A stretch of DNA of 64,000 bases from Tubiluchus corallicola (lineage: Eukaryota > Priapulida > Priapulimorpha > Priapulimorphida > Tubiluchidae). Made by a program: the position numbers and the translations under genes. The notes under the pieces are model-generated. The model searched no databases, was not told the origin of the DNA, and worked only from the letters and a program-made list of their open reading frames with translations. The stretch lies in contig JAQGDQ010000004.1 in assembly GCA_030141605.1 (NCBI GenBank), positions 370,001-434,000 on the forward strand, in the 5' to 3' direction. This document shows positions 29,901 through 42,722 of this stretch, piece by piece; positions within the stretch are counted from its first letter, which is position 1, and every line of letters starts with the position of its first letter.

Positions 29901-32900
29901 CCGCAAGACAATGATGCCTTCCTGCGTAGTTTGAGTGTGATGGATGATACACCACAGAAGAAAATCGTGGAAGCTGAAGAGTACTTGACGCCATCAGAAG
30001 GGAAAGTCGTCGTTGATATGCCTGACTTTCCACCTCCTGCCACACCAACCACTAGTCCACAACATGTATCATCACCTACAAAGGTAAATTGTTAATAAAT
30101 CTTGTTTACACTCATTATCAAGTTCAGAGTTTTTGTATAATATCAGCAACATTGATAGACATCATCTTTACTTACTAAATATTTAATATTTAACTTATAA
30201 ATCTATTTTCGTATCCTTAGCAAAAAGAACTTAGTGATTTGTTCTTGATGTAATGATATCTGCTAGGGGTATCGTAACACTTATATTAAACCAGCCTAAC
30301 ATACTCGAAGGGGGGCTTATGTAATTCACACGATGGATTAGGCTGCCATGTTATCAGAAACTCGTCAGCCATACATGCATGAGTAACTCAGAAAATTAGT
30401 TATCGTTAAACTTATTCACAAAGTAGGCCTAGTACTTATTTACTGTTAAGTAGTTTTTTGCTTAGTTTAATAAAACATAGATATGTTAAAAGCATCAATT
30501 TTTAATGAGAACACCAATTATTAAAAGGGTTGTGTCAATGTCTAGCAGTTAGTATAGAAGTTAATTTTTCAAGTTCTACATAGTACTACATGAAATGTGA
30601 ATGCTGTACGCTGTAACAATGTAATATTTCTTGATGAGTTATTTGAGCTGCATCTGAAAATAAATCGCATATCTTTTCTTTAAAAGAGAAATTTACATTC
30701 TTAGCTCATGCTCTTAAGTTTGTTAGATCCACTTGTTTGACAAACTGTCTCTTTGAAAGTGAAACTTGGTTAACATTAATCTTTGCATTCACTTGTCTAA
30801 CAAAATTCAATTGATGTTGAAACTGAACTTGTGCTGTGGCTTTTACTTCTACTGAAAATAATAATAGTAATTGTCTCTATCTGCAGCTTTTACCAGTAGC
30901 AGAAGAGGATGGAACAACAGCATCTGGTGGAGTAAACAAACGTCACCGAGACAAAAAATATGAGCATTTAGAAAACAGGTCACCTCGAGCTCGTGGTCGT
31001 GAAGACAGTTTGGCGGGACGGTATTCATCAGATCCCCTTAAAGAATTATCACAGGATCAAACAGGTAGAACTTGCTTACCTTACTAATGTAGAAGGGAGC
31101 TTTTGGTACACGATTCTTAAACGACTTCTATTCAATGCGCAAACTGAACAAATGAAATTTTAGGCATTTGCAATAAGGTAGGAACATAAGTTTGAAAAAA
31201 AACAATAATACATGTATACGAAAATCATAAATACATTTAACAAACATGGTAAATTGATAATAACTAAAATTAGGATATTTTTCTACCGGACACAGTCGAC
31301 TGGAAGATGCCATCTGCTGAGACAGTAAATACAAAAACATGTCTCATACACAGCTAATGGAAACACTTGGTGCTATCCGGCAATCAAACAAACAGCAAGG
31401 CCGATGTACTCGGGATAGTTAAAAAATGGCACTTTGATGCAATAATAATATATAATTAAAGAGAAAATGTGGAACCAATGGCTGACATTCGCATTTTATG
31501 GTTTTGTTTACTGGGTGCTTGTCGCCTCTCAATAAGTGAAAGATTATTAGGCCTAGAAAGTTACTAATTTAGTGTCAAATGTCACTGAATTTTTTTAAAA
31601 AGATATGACAACATTAAAATTGCAAATGAGAATACATGTATTAGTAAACTAATGATTGCTTGGTAATCCTTTTACAGATATTTGCAAAAATAAAACAGCA
31701 TAAATGTTAGACCCGGGTGCAGTTGCCCTTGGAAATGAATAGCCACTTAAGTCATTATAGTCGACAACCTACTTTTGGTGATATACCTTAACATACAACA
31801 ATTACGAGAAAGATTTAAATTTCCTTTACTAAAGTAGATGTAAATACAAATAGATGCTGAAGAAACAGATGATAACGCGTGTAGTTGCTGCAAAAATAGA
31901 TATTCCAATAACTGGTAGAAGGAACATTTTCCATCAATGTGACAGTTACTGCTGCCTTTGTTCAAATGGGTTGCTATTCATGATTAGTAAAAAATAATTA
32001 TTTAATTGTTAGTATAGAATGTTTTGTCCTATATTGTAGAATGCAATTCTTTATATAGTACTGAAGGACCGGAATTTACTATTTTCTTTGTGAGCAGTGA
32101 AATTAGTAAATGAACCTACTACAACTGTGTAATTTTTCAGAATCGGATGTAACTACTGATCCATTTTCCTCAAACCGAAATGTGCCACACTATAACTCCA
32201 ACAAGAGAAGTGATGTCAAGATTCAGCTTCCAGTCGATGAAGACGACTATTTGCTACCGAACAATGCAGCTAAACCACCAGAGGTTGCACCCGAGCCATA
32301 TGTTGATCTCTTAGATGATGAGCCAATAGGTTGGTTATTGTCCTCTGTAAATATGATACCAAGTGTTTCAAATGGTAGTAGTAATTAAAAAATGTAGGAA
32401 ACCTCATAAATATTGACATTCTAGAAGTTTGTCTTTTATAGTAATTTTCGTGAAAATTGTGTATTAGTCAAACTTGTATAAGGTTTATTTACTGATTTGT
32501 GCACATGAACTTTGTTTTAGCAGTGATTGTATAATATAATATGCACAAACGAGAAAGGTGAAACGGGTGAAATTACTTAACCTATTATTGAGATAAATTT
32601 CCAAATATTTCATGTTGCTTCTAAATTGGCTAAATTGCTGCAGTCGTAAGTTGAGCCTCGGATTAAAACCCTGAACAGGACACTTTTAACTTTACTGGCA
32701 TTTTGCTTAACATTCCCAATTAATCTGTGTTTTCTTCTGGGTTTTCAGAATACGCAGATAAAACGCCTACGCCTAGAACAGGTATTACGCGACCTACATT
32801 TAATGGGAAATCGGCAGTTGATAATCCGGAATATATGGATTCAACAGCAGGTGAAAAATAATGTCGATGTTACAAGCTTGTATTAAAAACTAAGCAGTAA

Positions 32901-33465
32901 AATGTGCTGCTTTAATCATTGTAGTATTACAGTTGCCACATAACATTTTTTTGGCACAATAATGACTTTCTTGCTATAATTTTCTGTATCAAGCCTCCTG
33001 GCACACCAGGGTAGGCTACCTTTTGGTATTTAATTGTAACGACACGTATGCTGCCTTATTTTAAAGCCGGCAATAGGACTGAAATGATTTTACTAAATTT
33101 GCTGAACTAACATGAATCATTTAGAGAAGTGGATTTAGTTTTTAAATTTCCCACTAGGATTAAAGACTGCTAGAAGAACTAAGAGTAACAAATGGATTCA
33201 GAAATACCGATGGCCATTTTGAGCTCAGTATCGACATAGGTTAACGTGCCATTATTTTTAAGTTGGTGTAGTTTAAGTGAATTCTTCCTTGCTTAACGAC
33301 CTTCTTCTTTCAGACCCATCAGAATCACAAAAACTTCGCTCCAGCAAAAGTGGCAGCACGAGTTCTGAAGCATCAACTCCCGACCATACATACTACAATG
33401 ATCCTATCACATCAAAGAAGGATCGGCATCTACTCAAACCACTTAAAAATGAAACATCTGTATGA
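8795..33465 (+). CDS. EGFR: EGF receptor (ErbB family) receptor tyrosine kinase, 23 coding exons
   Basis: Single-pass receptor tyrosine kinase. By family it binds EGF-like ligands, dimerises and signals through Ras/MAPK and PLC-gamma. Join the exons 8795-8963, 12295-12524, 15331-15484, 15753-15881, 16961-17148, 18505-18646, 18929-19039, 21960-22068, 22659-22835, 24493-24698, 25311-25443, 25885-26082, 26440-26626, 26919-27268, 27583-27952, 28534-28783, 28935-29026, 29339-29561, 29770-30083, 30887-31064, 32141-32329, 32749-32850 and 33314-33465: 4353 bases, 1450 residues. Order: signal peptide, L1 (57-227), CR1 (228-376), L2 (377-538), an extended cysteine-rich region (539-827), TM (about 832-855), kinase (about 900-1150), tyrosine-rich tail. 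Seen directly: GYGAFG loop (909-914), VAIK Lys935, HRDLAARN (1025-1032), DFG (1045-1047), gatekeeper Thr980, EPLTP juxtamembrane site (Thr883), and tail motifs EEYLTP, RYSSDP and NPEYMD. It is longer than human EGFR because of extra cysteine-rich modules, as in Drosophila. Three frame-neutral microexons are listed separately. Confidence 0.95.
11309..12201. mobile_element. foldback/MITE-like repeat in EGFR intron 1
   Basis: About 50 bases at 11309-11360 (AGTAAAAATCGCAC...ACACAGGAAAAAAATGGCAC) recur in reverse complement at about 12153-12201 (GTGCCATTTTTTCCTGTG...). It ends about 95 bases before the exon 2 acceptor. Target duplication not clear. Confidence 0.5.
12295..12524 (+). CDS. EGFR: EGFR exon 2 (L1 domain, N-terminal part)
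   Basis: Encodes the CPGTN start of L1, then NGNLEIT and EVTGYVLI, which match the first repeats of the receptor L domain. Acceptor ACAG at 12291-12294 (phase 1 in); donor CAG|GTAAGT (phase 0 out). Confidence 0.93.
14689..14820 (+). pseudogene. LINE C-terminal fragment in EGFR intron 2
   Basis: Reads [10 protein letters not shown] and then [17 protein letters not shown]. The C...E-TTEHLF-C block is the zinc-knuckle-like signature near the C-terminus of non-LTR retrotransposon proteins. Same strand as EGFR, intronic, no long ORF. Confidence 0.55.
15331..15484 (+). CDS. EGFR: EGFR exon 3 (L1 domain)
   Basis: Starts VIRGQDLYE, the counterpart of IIRGNMYYE in human EGFR, and runs through YSLYVALN. 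Phase 0 in, phase 1 out. Confidence 0.92.
15753..15881 (+). CDS. EGFR: EGFR exon 4 (end of L1)
   Basis: Encodes [16 protein letters not shown], the conserved closing repeat and Cys of L1. It ends after Gly-Pro-Asn with one base of the next codon (phase 1), directly before the candidate 24-nt microexon. Confidence 0.93.
16328..16351 (+). CDS. candidate 24-nt cassette microexon of EGFR (polybasic insert)
   Basis: A 24-base segment bounded by a pyrimidine/TG-rich acceptor ending ACAG and a strong donor T|GTAAGT. Both flanking introns are phase 1, so the reading frame is kept whether it is included or skipped: skipping gives N-C-P-A-C, inclusion adds eight residues, LRRKRKFK, between L1 and CR1. 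The insert holds RRKR, a match to the furin consensus R-x-K/R-R. The insert has no counterpart in human EGFR at this junction. Splice signals and frame are seen; inclusion in mRNA and cleavage are inferred. Confidence 0.6.
16961..17148 (+). CDS. EGFR: EGFR exon 5 (CR1, furin-like modules)
   Basis: Cysteine-rich modules [15 protein letters not shown] through [11 protein letters not shown], the hallmark start of the furin-like region. Phase 1 in, phase 0 out (TTT|GTAAGT). Confidence 0.94.
18505..18646 (+). CDS. EGFR: EGFR exon 6 (CR1)
   Basis: Encodes ACRNF...CPP and [17 protein letters not shown], matching human NPEGKYSFGATCVKKCP of the dimerisation-arm region. Donor T|GTATGT, phase 1. Confidence 0.93.
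18929..19039 (+). CDS. EGFR: EGFR exon 7 (end of CR1)
   Basis: [10 protein letters not shown] and [10 protein letters not shown] correspond to DHGSCVRAC and CKKCEGPCRK in human EGFR. Phase 1 in and out; it ends AAA A|GTAAGA before the candidate 36-nt microexon. Confidence 0.92.
20790..20825 (+). CDS. candidate 36-nt cassette microexon of EGFR (CR1/L2 junction)
   Basis: 36 bases behind a strong pyrimidine-rich acceptor (TTCTATTCCCTGCTGTCAG) and before a GTACGT donor. Both flanking introns are phase 1. Inclusion adds 12 residues around [10 protein letters not shown] between the CPK of exon 7 and the TCSGG of exon 8, and brings in two potential N-glycosylation sequons, Asn-Gly-Ser and Asn-Thr-Thr. 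Skipping also keeps the frame and gives CPKTCSGG. Inclusion is inferred from splice signals and phase only. Confidence 0.5.
21960..22068 (+). CDS. EGFR: EGFR exon 8 (start of L2)
   Basis: [20 protein letters not shown] then GNLNIL matches the opening of L2 (human NIKHFKNCTSISGDLHIL). Phase 1 in, phase 2 out at GA|GTATGT. Confidence 0.9.
22659..22835 (+). CDS. EGFR: EGFR exon 9 (L2)
   Basis: Contains [11 protein letters not shown] and [10 protein letters not shown], near-identical to human [11 protein letters not shown] and [10 protein letters not shown]. Phase 2 in and out; donor GG|GTAATT. Confidence 0.95.
23710..23730 (+). CDS. candidate 21-nt cassette microexon of EGFR (inside L2)
   Basis: 21 bases between acceptor TTTAATGCAG and a strong donor ATAG|GTGAGC. 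The flanking exons are both phase 2 and the segment is phase 2 to 2. Inclusion changes G-D-K to G-KSGLKDS-D-K, seven extra residues in an L2 loop just after the IIRGR repeat. Skipping restores a length close to human EGFR here. The polypyrimidine tract is modest. Inclusion is inferred. Confidence 0.5.
   Translation, partial: EERTEG
24493..24698 (+). CDS. EGFR: EGFR exon 10 (end of L2)
   Basis: Encodes [17 protein letters not shown], the NPRLCF motif and INWKTLL, matching human SLGLRSLKEIS, NKNLCY and INWKKLF. Phase 2 in, phase 1 out. Confidence 0.95.
25311..25443 (+). CDS. EGFR: EGFR exon 11 (CR2)
   Basis: [13 protein letters not shown] aligns with human CHALCSPEGCWGP, the start of the second cysteine-rich domain. 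Phase 1 in, phase 2 out (GG|GTAAGT). Confidence 0.93.
25885..26082 (+). CDS. EGFR: EGFR exon 12 (CR2)
   Basis: [20 protein letters not shown] and [11 protein letters not shown] match human CHPEC...CTGRGPDNCIQC and IDGPHCVKTCP. Phase 2 in and out. Confidence 0.94.
26440..26626 (+). CDS. EGFR: EGFR exon 13 (extra cysteine-rich segment)
   Basis: Opens with [16 protein letters not shown], like the human CTGPGLEGC module, but does not go on to the membrane; further cysteines follow. This begins the extra cysteine-rich region absent from vertebrate EGFR. Phase 2 in, phase 0 out (CCA|GTACGT). Confidence 0.88.
26919..27268 (+). CDS. EGFR: EGFR exon 14 (membrane-proximal extra cysteine-rich modules)
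   Basis: Longest ectodomain exon: [12 protein letters not shown], then [20 protein letters not shown] and CPPEYPF modules. It ends with a short linker before the TM exon. Phase 0 in, phase 2 out (TC|GTAAGT). Confidence 0.92.
27583..27952 (+). CDS. EGFR: EGFR exon 15 (TM, juxtamembrane, kinase N-lobe)
   Basis: Encodes a 24-residue hydrophobic TM segment ([19 protein letters not shown] region), a basic stop-transfer QCRKK, the EPLTP MAPK-type juxtamembrane site, [11 protein letters not shown] and VAIKVL. Phase 2 in, phase 0 out (GAG|GTATGC). Confidence 0.97.
28534..28783 (+). CDS. EGFR: EGFR exon 16 (kinase; hinge and catalytic loop)
   Basis: Contains [16 protein letters not shown], gatekeeper Thr in [15 protein letters not shown] (with the Cys equivalent to human Cys797) and [10 protein letters not shown]. 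Phase 0 in, phase 1 out. Confidence 0.97.
28935..29026 (+). CDS. EGFR: EGFR exon 17 (activation segment)
   Basis: [12 protein letters not shown] plus [10 protein letters not shown], the DFG motif and activation loop tyrosine. Phase 1 in, phase 0 out (AAG|GTACTT). Confidence 0.96.
29339..29561 (+). CDS. EGFR: EGFR exon 18 (kinase C-lobe)
   Basis: [24 protein letters not shown] and KGERLPQP. The exon ends IKC-phase 1 at T|GTAAAA. Residues matching CTIDVYMIM(V/I)KC of human EGFR are present. Confidence 0.96.
29770..30083 (+). CDS. EGFR: EGFR exon 19 (end of kinase, start of tail)
   Basis: [29 protein letters not shown] and EAEEYLTP. The last corresponds to human DADEYLIP around Tyr992 (a PLC-gamma docking site in mammals). 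Phase 1 in, phase 0 out. Confidence 0.95.
30887..31064 (+). CDS. EGFR: EGFR exon 20 (C-terminal tail)
   Basis: Encodes KYEHLENRS and [11 protein letters not shown], the latter matching human QRYSSDPTGAL. Acceptor CTGCAG; phase 0 in, phase 1 out. Confidence 0.9.
32141..32329 (+). CDS. EGFR: EGFR exon 21 (C-terminal tail)
   Basis: Tail with DEDDYLLP and [11 protein letters not shown] tyrosine motifs. The donor that keeps the frame to exon 22 is the weak sequence ATAG|GTTGGT; without it the frame runs to a stop at 32388. Confidence 0.85.
32749..32850 (+). CDS. EGFR: EGFR exon 22 (C-terminal tail, NPEY motif)
   Basis: Short exon carrying DNPEYMD, the counterpart of the human NPEYLN PTB-domain docking motif. 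Phase 1 in and out. Confidence 0.9.
33314..33465 (+). CDS. EGFR: EGFR exon 23 (last coding exon)
   Basis: Ser-rich segment, a YYNDP tyrosine motif and a basic end, stopping at TGA 33463-33465. Acceptor CTTCTTCTTTCAG; phase 1 in. Confidence 0.92.
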
Positions 33466-34215
33466 AGCCAAGTTTTGTACATATGCGACTCTTGTTAGAA
33501 GTGTTTAGTGATGCAAGACAGCAACGAAGTTCTTTCTGATGTCAACCATTGAAAATCAGTATTCTTGTTTCATTTTGAAACCAAATTTATTATTTTGTAA
33601 ATGTTGTAAATATGAAAATAGATTATTTTTAGCTCGTTATATTTTTATACTGACAAGTTGACCACTGCTATACTTTTCTGCAATTCACCTGTATGGGTAT
33701 GTCAGCTAGTGTATTATAACATCTTAAATTATGAAAAGATTTGGCCTCTTGTTAAATGCTTTATTGTTTTGAATTTTCATTTCAATTTCACATTAACAAA
33801 TCAGCCCGGATTATGCTGTATGACTGCTTTTGTTGCTTGTATAGATTTACGTTAACATATCTTTAATTTCATGCACGTGGTATAACTATGTTTTTGTGAC
33901 TTAATTATTTGACAAGTGAACACGTTTCTGCAGTTTTTGAAACAGTTTGGCAGTCTAGAAGGTCGTTAGAATATTGTTTTTATGTAGCTTGTTTAGTAAT
34001 TTTACAATTGTTTTAGTTCTTGTTATTTTTGTACATACGTAAGACATTCTATATATGCCATTATTTAGAATCATGTATGTAATACTGAAATGCATGAATT
34101 ATAGTAAATGTACATTGTTAAAGATAATCATGCTGTATGTATAATGTACATAAAAAAATTTTGTAAACTAAAAGAAATATTATATTAATATAATAAAGAC
34201 CAAAGTAATTATAGA
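33466..34215 (+). promoter_or_regulatory. EGFR 3' UTR with four Pumilio-type elements and a poly(A) signal
   Basis: Four matches to the PUF consensus TGTAHATA: 33476-33483 (TGTACATA), 33605-33612 (TGTAAATA), 34030-34037 and 34145-34152 (both TGTACATA). An AATAAA hexamer lies at 34192-34197. The motifs are seen; binding by a PUF protein is inferred. Confidence 0.7.
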
Positions 34216-34680
34216 ACTGACATGCAATGTATACTCTAATGCTTTTTTCGCAAACTTGTCGTTGATGTGAAATTTTCATTAACTTGTTTAAACCAGTTGT
34301 CAGAGAGTACCTTATCTGGGAATCTATTGGTGATAAAGCTCAGCAATAAATGCTCCTGCACAAATTATGAATTTAAATAATTCATGGTCATGCAGAGATA
34401 TAGACATATAGAGTTGTTGCTGGCATTAGAGCAGTTGAATGGCATGCCACTGAATGCTTTTTTTCTTGTCGAAAATGGAAGTTTCCATTTATGTTTATTT
34501 TTGGTGTCAGTTTATCAAGCTATTATCAAAATAGTGTTCTGTCATTACCAGGCCATCATACATTAAAGATAAAAAACGTTCTTGAGAACTGCTTTTTCCA
34601 TATGGACACTCTGCTCAAAATCGTCTGTTTTGTATAAAGAGATTGCATTCAACAGCATATTCACTATTGCTAGTGATATT

Positions 34681-34810
34681 TTATACTCTCAGAAAATAAA
34701 ATACCAGAGGTTTTCAAGGCGTTTAGGTTCAACTTGCGTTCGTTTTCATACTTTCAGAAAATAGAGTACTAAAGGTTTTCAAGTCATCTAGGCTCAGCTT
34801 GTTCTTTTCT
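34681..34810. repeat. diverged two-copy tandem repeat, period about 65 bp
   Basis: A CTCAGAAAATA...GGTTTTCAAG...TTTAGGTTCAACTT unit recurs 65 bases later in the gap between EGFR and alpha-tubulin. The rest of 34216-35049 shows nothing else recognisable. Confidence 0.6.
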
Positions 34811-35049
34811 CTGAAAAATTGCCAGAATTTGCTTCCTTGTCTGAAAATATTATCAAGTTGACAGCATGCAAAAAAGTCACAAAAATACATTATATGCAAT
34901 ATAGCAAGTATGGTGTGAAGCTTTGCCCTGGTATGAGCAGTGAACTCGGCCTTTGAACCTTGGTTTGCAGTAGCAATAAAGTGTTTCAAAAAGCATTCAA
35001 AGCAAAATAAAAAAGTCTTTAAATTAAATTAAAGAATTAAAATGAAATC

Positions 35050-35059
35050 TTTATTTATT
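35050..35059 (-). terminator. alpha-tubulin poly(A) signal
   Basis: TTTATTTATT on the plus strand gives two overlapping AATAAA hexamers on the minus strand, about 70 bases after the stop codon. Confidence 0.7.
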
Positions 35060-35124
35060 CCGAAAAAAAGCAGTATGATGAACGGAAGACGTTTTAAAAA
35101 ATCATGATAGTAAAACCATTTTTA

Positions 35125-38557
<3,433 letters not shown>

Positions 38558-38704
38558 TTTGACAAACTTTGAGGAAAGTCAAAAACTAAAAATTGGAAAA
38601 GGATTCAAATCAATTAGCCTGGATCTGCGTAACGAAGTCCTAGCAAACTGAGAGAGGCGGGTAAAACCTTTAACCCGGCTTATGTACCAAAATGCGAGGT
38701 GGGC

Positions 38705-38750
38705 CCGTTCACGTGACATCACGCATGCCTGCACCATGTTATAAAAGCTG
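38705..38750 (-). promoter_or_regulatory. possible alpha-tubulin core promoter
   Basis: On the minus strand TTTTATAA (38739-38746) lies about 185 bases before the ATG, with a CACGTG E-box at 38710-38715 just downstream. Spacing suits a TATA promoter with its start near 38710; this is inference. Confidence 0.35.
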
Positions 38751-38819
38751 TTTAGTTTAGTGAGATGGACGTGGCGGTAAAGCAGTGGCATAACTAAGGG
38801 CCAGTAAGGGGGCATTTTT

Positions 38820-40200
38820 CAGAGGTCGTCACTTTGATAAAGTTCACTGAAAAAGTCGAATGTGTTGGAACAGAAGAAAGGTGTTATAAAATTCGCATAG
38901 TGCACGTACAGTAGGTAAATCATCACCCTCTCGTCCATTTCTCATTCCTGTGCTCATCATTTTTTTCTTTAAATTATCTTTTCTGTTCATTCATGCCATT
39001 TATTAAGTTAACCATGCACAGGTTTTCTTATAGTGTTGACTTGATGTGTCTTCATGTGCTGATGATTTAATAAATTTTGTATGTTACATATTGTTCTTAT
39101 GTAAGCGAATACATTGGCATTGTATATAATAAATATAAATCTAATCTAATCTGAATAATCGTTGTCTAGTTTACGGGTCGATTATTGTTGTAGACGTAGT
39201 AACATATAACTTGTTTGCCATAATACCACGTCTTAGAAATCGTTCAAGTTTGCAGATCAGCCAGCATTCAGTTTGCACTACATATGCGTGGAATAGTGAA
39301 AGCTCATAAGCAGATGAATCTTTGCCAATTTAGTGATGCTTTACTCAAGTGTGACTTGTATATGTTTGTGACCATTCTTTCTTTAAATTTTCGAATCTAG
39401 TAATCCGTGAAATTTTATCAAAGGTACGACGAGCATTATACATATTTTGATTGCAAATGTATACATTTACATTCTGTTAGTCGCAAAAAAGCTTATGCGT
39501 TCACTTAAAGGAAGACAGGATGATTTTTCATATGCTACCCGATTTTCGAGTATGGTAAAAAGTATACATTTTAACATAATTAGTACTGCAAAAGCATTTC
39601 TGGTAATTAAATAATAGATTAAAAACTTAATTAAATGCGGGCGAATATAAAAACCACCTTACAAAAGAAATACTAGAATCTTAATTGAAAATTCTAACAG
39701 ATTGACTTTATTTTCTTCTTTAAATATCTTTATACAAATTTTTAAATTGCATTGTATTTGCATTAGATTTTTCAGACACCGGAGTGCCTGAAATGGTGGC
39801 AACCAGACGCTTTGATATATGACGGACATAAAATAACGTGGTCACAGTAGGCTCTGAGGGACCCTTTTGTCCCACCTTACTCTACTGTTGAAAAATTGTG
39901 AAACAAAGGAACATAATAATTACTAGGCTTAATTTAATAATATCCTTGTAATATTTACATAGTTTTTCTTTTATTTGTTTTCAAAATTTCTGCTGATTGC
40001 GCTTCTTGAGTTAAAGGCTAACTGCCAGGTCAAAAAAGTTTTGCAGCTTTGTGCAGATTCATGTTGTAAGAAACTCCGCAATTATTAAAGATAGCTCATT
40101 TGTCTTGAATCTTCGTAGTTTTATCAAACCATATTTTTTTCTCAGTTTCTGTAAATTCACATCATGCTGGGCGCTAGAAAAATTTAACTATTATTAAACC
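38820..40200. other. intergenic DNA, nothing recognised
   Basis: AT-rich, with no ORF of coding character and no transposon ends noticed. Confidence 0.5.
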
Positions 40201-40202
40201 TA

Positions 40203-40310
40203 TGATTGGCTATCGTTGTGACGTAACTACCATTTATAAAGCGATGATTAGCTATCGCTGTGACGTAACTACCAATTGCTAAAGCGATGTTCGGCTATCG
40301 TTGTGGCATC
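40203..40310. repeat. tandem repeat, period 42-43 bp, about 2.5 copies, with CRE-like cores
   Basis: Copies begin at 40203, 40245 and 40288 and share GGCTATCGTTGTGACGTAAC. Two copies hold TGACGTAA, a half CRE/ATF-type site. Confidence 0.8.
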
Positions 40311-40360
40311 ACAAAAATCCAGAGGTGTTCGAAGATCTGATCTTTTGCAGGCGATTGTAG

Positions 40361-40415
40361 ATTAGGGTTAGGGTTAAAGTTAGGATTAGGCTTAGAGTTA
40401 GGTTTAGGGTTAAGG
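40361..40415. repeat. interstitial telomere-like tract
   Basis: Run of TTAGGG and one-base variants (TTAGGGTTAGGG, GTTAGGATTAGG, GGTTTAGGGTTAAGG). TTAGGG is the common animal telomere unit; this short degenerate tract is internal. Confidence 0.75.
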
Positions 40416-40420
40416 TATTT

Positions 40421-42700
40421 TTGTAATTGCAGGGTAAACTCCTTCATAAATATATGATAGTTTTTTAGACACAGGTATGCTGGCTACTGATTCTCAAAAA
40501 AACTTCCAAAATGTGGCAGTTGTCCTTTCCTGCTTGTAGGGAGAATTTATTTCTTCCTAAACAAATTTTCCAGTAGAGTTTTATCACTTTATCTCCACAA
40601 CTGCAACGCGCCACCGTTGAATTTCACAAATCGAAAATCACAAGGATATTGCTACGTAGTATTTTTCGTGGAGGGCGGCAAACTCAAGCGCCGCGCCGTG
40701 CGCTACAAACTCTAAACCACTGGCGTAAAGTACACCACACGAAGTCGATGTGAAATTTGCGCATTCTGACAGAGAAGATACGCGTTATTAATTTAGCACC
40801 AACTTGCGCATCCGGAAGATTCTACGATATCATGTTGGTATGAATTCTAGGCTCGTGTAGACTCTAGGGAATTCAATAAGAGGCGCTCCCTTCCATTTTT
40901 CATGTAACAGCAAATCAAAGGAAATTCTCTTTGAGCCAGAAGCGCCTTTGACAAAAGTTCTGAAAATTATTCACAATAAGTAGTTCGTCTTAAGAAAAAA
41001 TGAAAGACCTTCAGAAGTTGGAAAAATATAACAACTCTTGATGAACTCTCCAATTTAAAGAGATTGCGAAGTCATTATTTGAAATTTGGAAAGAGGTTCT
41101 ACAAATCACTAGGTTTCTTCTGCCGCTTCACCTTTTTTCCAAAGATTAAGAATTCCAATTTGCTCAAAACTTTGTCAGTCTTTAAGGTTTGATATCGATA
41201 TTTTACCACAGCAGACCTCTGCAATAAACAATGATTATGGAATTCATTTTAATACAGAACTAATTATTGCATGTCAGTTAATTGCAGCAACCACCGATTC
41301 AAGGGGCACACTTCACTTGAATACACACTAAACAATAATAGCCAGACTCGAAATTGCTGTTAATAAGCATGCTGAAACTTTAATAGTTGCTCTATAAAAT
41401 CTAATAGCAGTAATACGTATTCTAAGAGAAAAAGTTGGCAAAATGCTCTTTTATGAAACACGAGCTTAAATCACTTGTTATAACGAGCGTTTTTCGTCTC
41501 TTGCGTTAGTTGTCACATTAATTATTGTGTAACTATTTATTTTACATTATACGTTAAGATATAACATACGTCCGTCAAAATATGCATGTCGCCTCAGGCG
41601 AGACATTGCTAAAAACTTGGTAAAAAGGGACTTTTGGCGAACTGGCGTGTAATTATTTCTTACTCTTATTCAGCTTGATAATTATGGTTTCTGGGCTTAG
41701 TTCATTTCTGAAAACTGTGGTCTTTTTTGGAAAAATCGAAGTTTCCAACAATAATTAAAGTGCATATTAAAAAAGTTATGTCGACACTGCATGTAAGAAA
41801 TGCGTTTTGTTTGCCTTATTCTTTAAAATTGTTTTTGTACAGTTTGGTACATAACAACAAGGAAGATAGTTAGCCTTCCAAGACATGGCCTACATAATGT
41901 GGGCATATATGGCCTGAACCCTGGCTTACTATCAAGGCTACGCCTCCAAGATGGGATGCTGAACAAGCAGAATCAAGTTCGGATTTCTGTGCACTCGCTG
42001 CCCCAGTTTGGCTCGTCGAGGGTAAACAGCTAGAATAACAGTAGCGAACGAAACCATTTAGACGAATACTAAATCGATGTGCCCGTTCATCCAACAATTA
42101 ACTCACCTATTACACAAGTAACTACTCGGTAATTCACCTCGCCTATGAACTGATTAATTAAATTCTGGTAAATGAAGCTGAATTATTAATATTTTATGCG
42201 TCATTTCAGAAAAAGACAATAATGGCAGTTGTAGATAGCCACGCATAACTTATTTTTAAAAAAAACTTGCTCAGGCTGTTTTATTTTTAAAGTGTGCGAT
42301 GTAGCTTACAATATAGCTCGTTTACGTTTTTGTTTATGTGTTCATTTATTTATTTAATTATTTATTTATTTAGCCCTAGATTGCAACAAATGATCTTACA
42401 ATGACAATTTTTTAAAAAAGTCATGACATTTCGGTAACTTATTCTAATCGTTTCTATGTAAATGCAATGTTGTCATGACAGCATTGGAAGCCACAAGGAG
42501 CTGCGGCACACAGCAATTTCTAAACCGGTAAAACTGGTTAGACGTCAGACTTCAGAAATGGCAAAAAAGATAATATGTAGCATTGATCAACAAAATATAT
42601 CAGGAGCCATCTTGTAGGAAAAAGCAACACGAAAGCTGACTACCTCGAAGCTGCTGCACTACTCGGATAAATTAGAAGTGTTGTATGTTAGAGTAACTAG
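40421..42700. other. intergenic DNA, nothing recognised apart from an (ATTT)n-like tract near 42346-42375
   Basis: No coding exon or element end could be supported. Confidence 0.5.
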
Positions 42701-42722
42701 AGTAACTCTCGCGCTCACAGAA

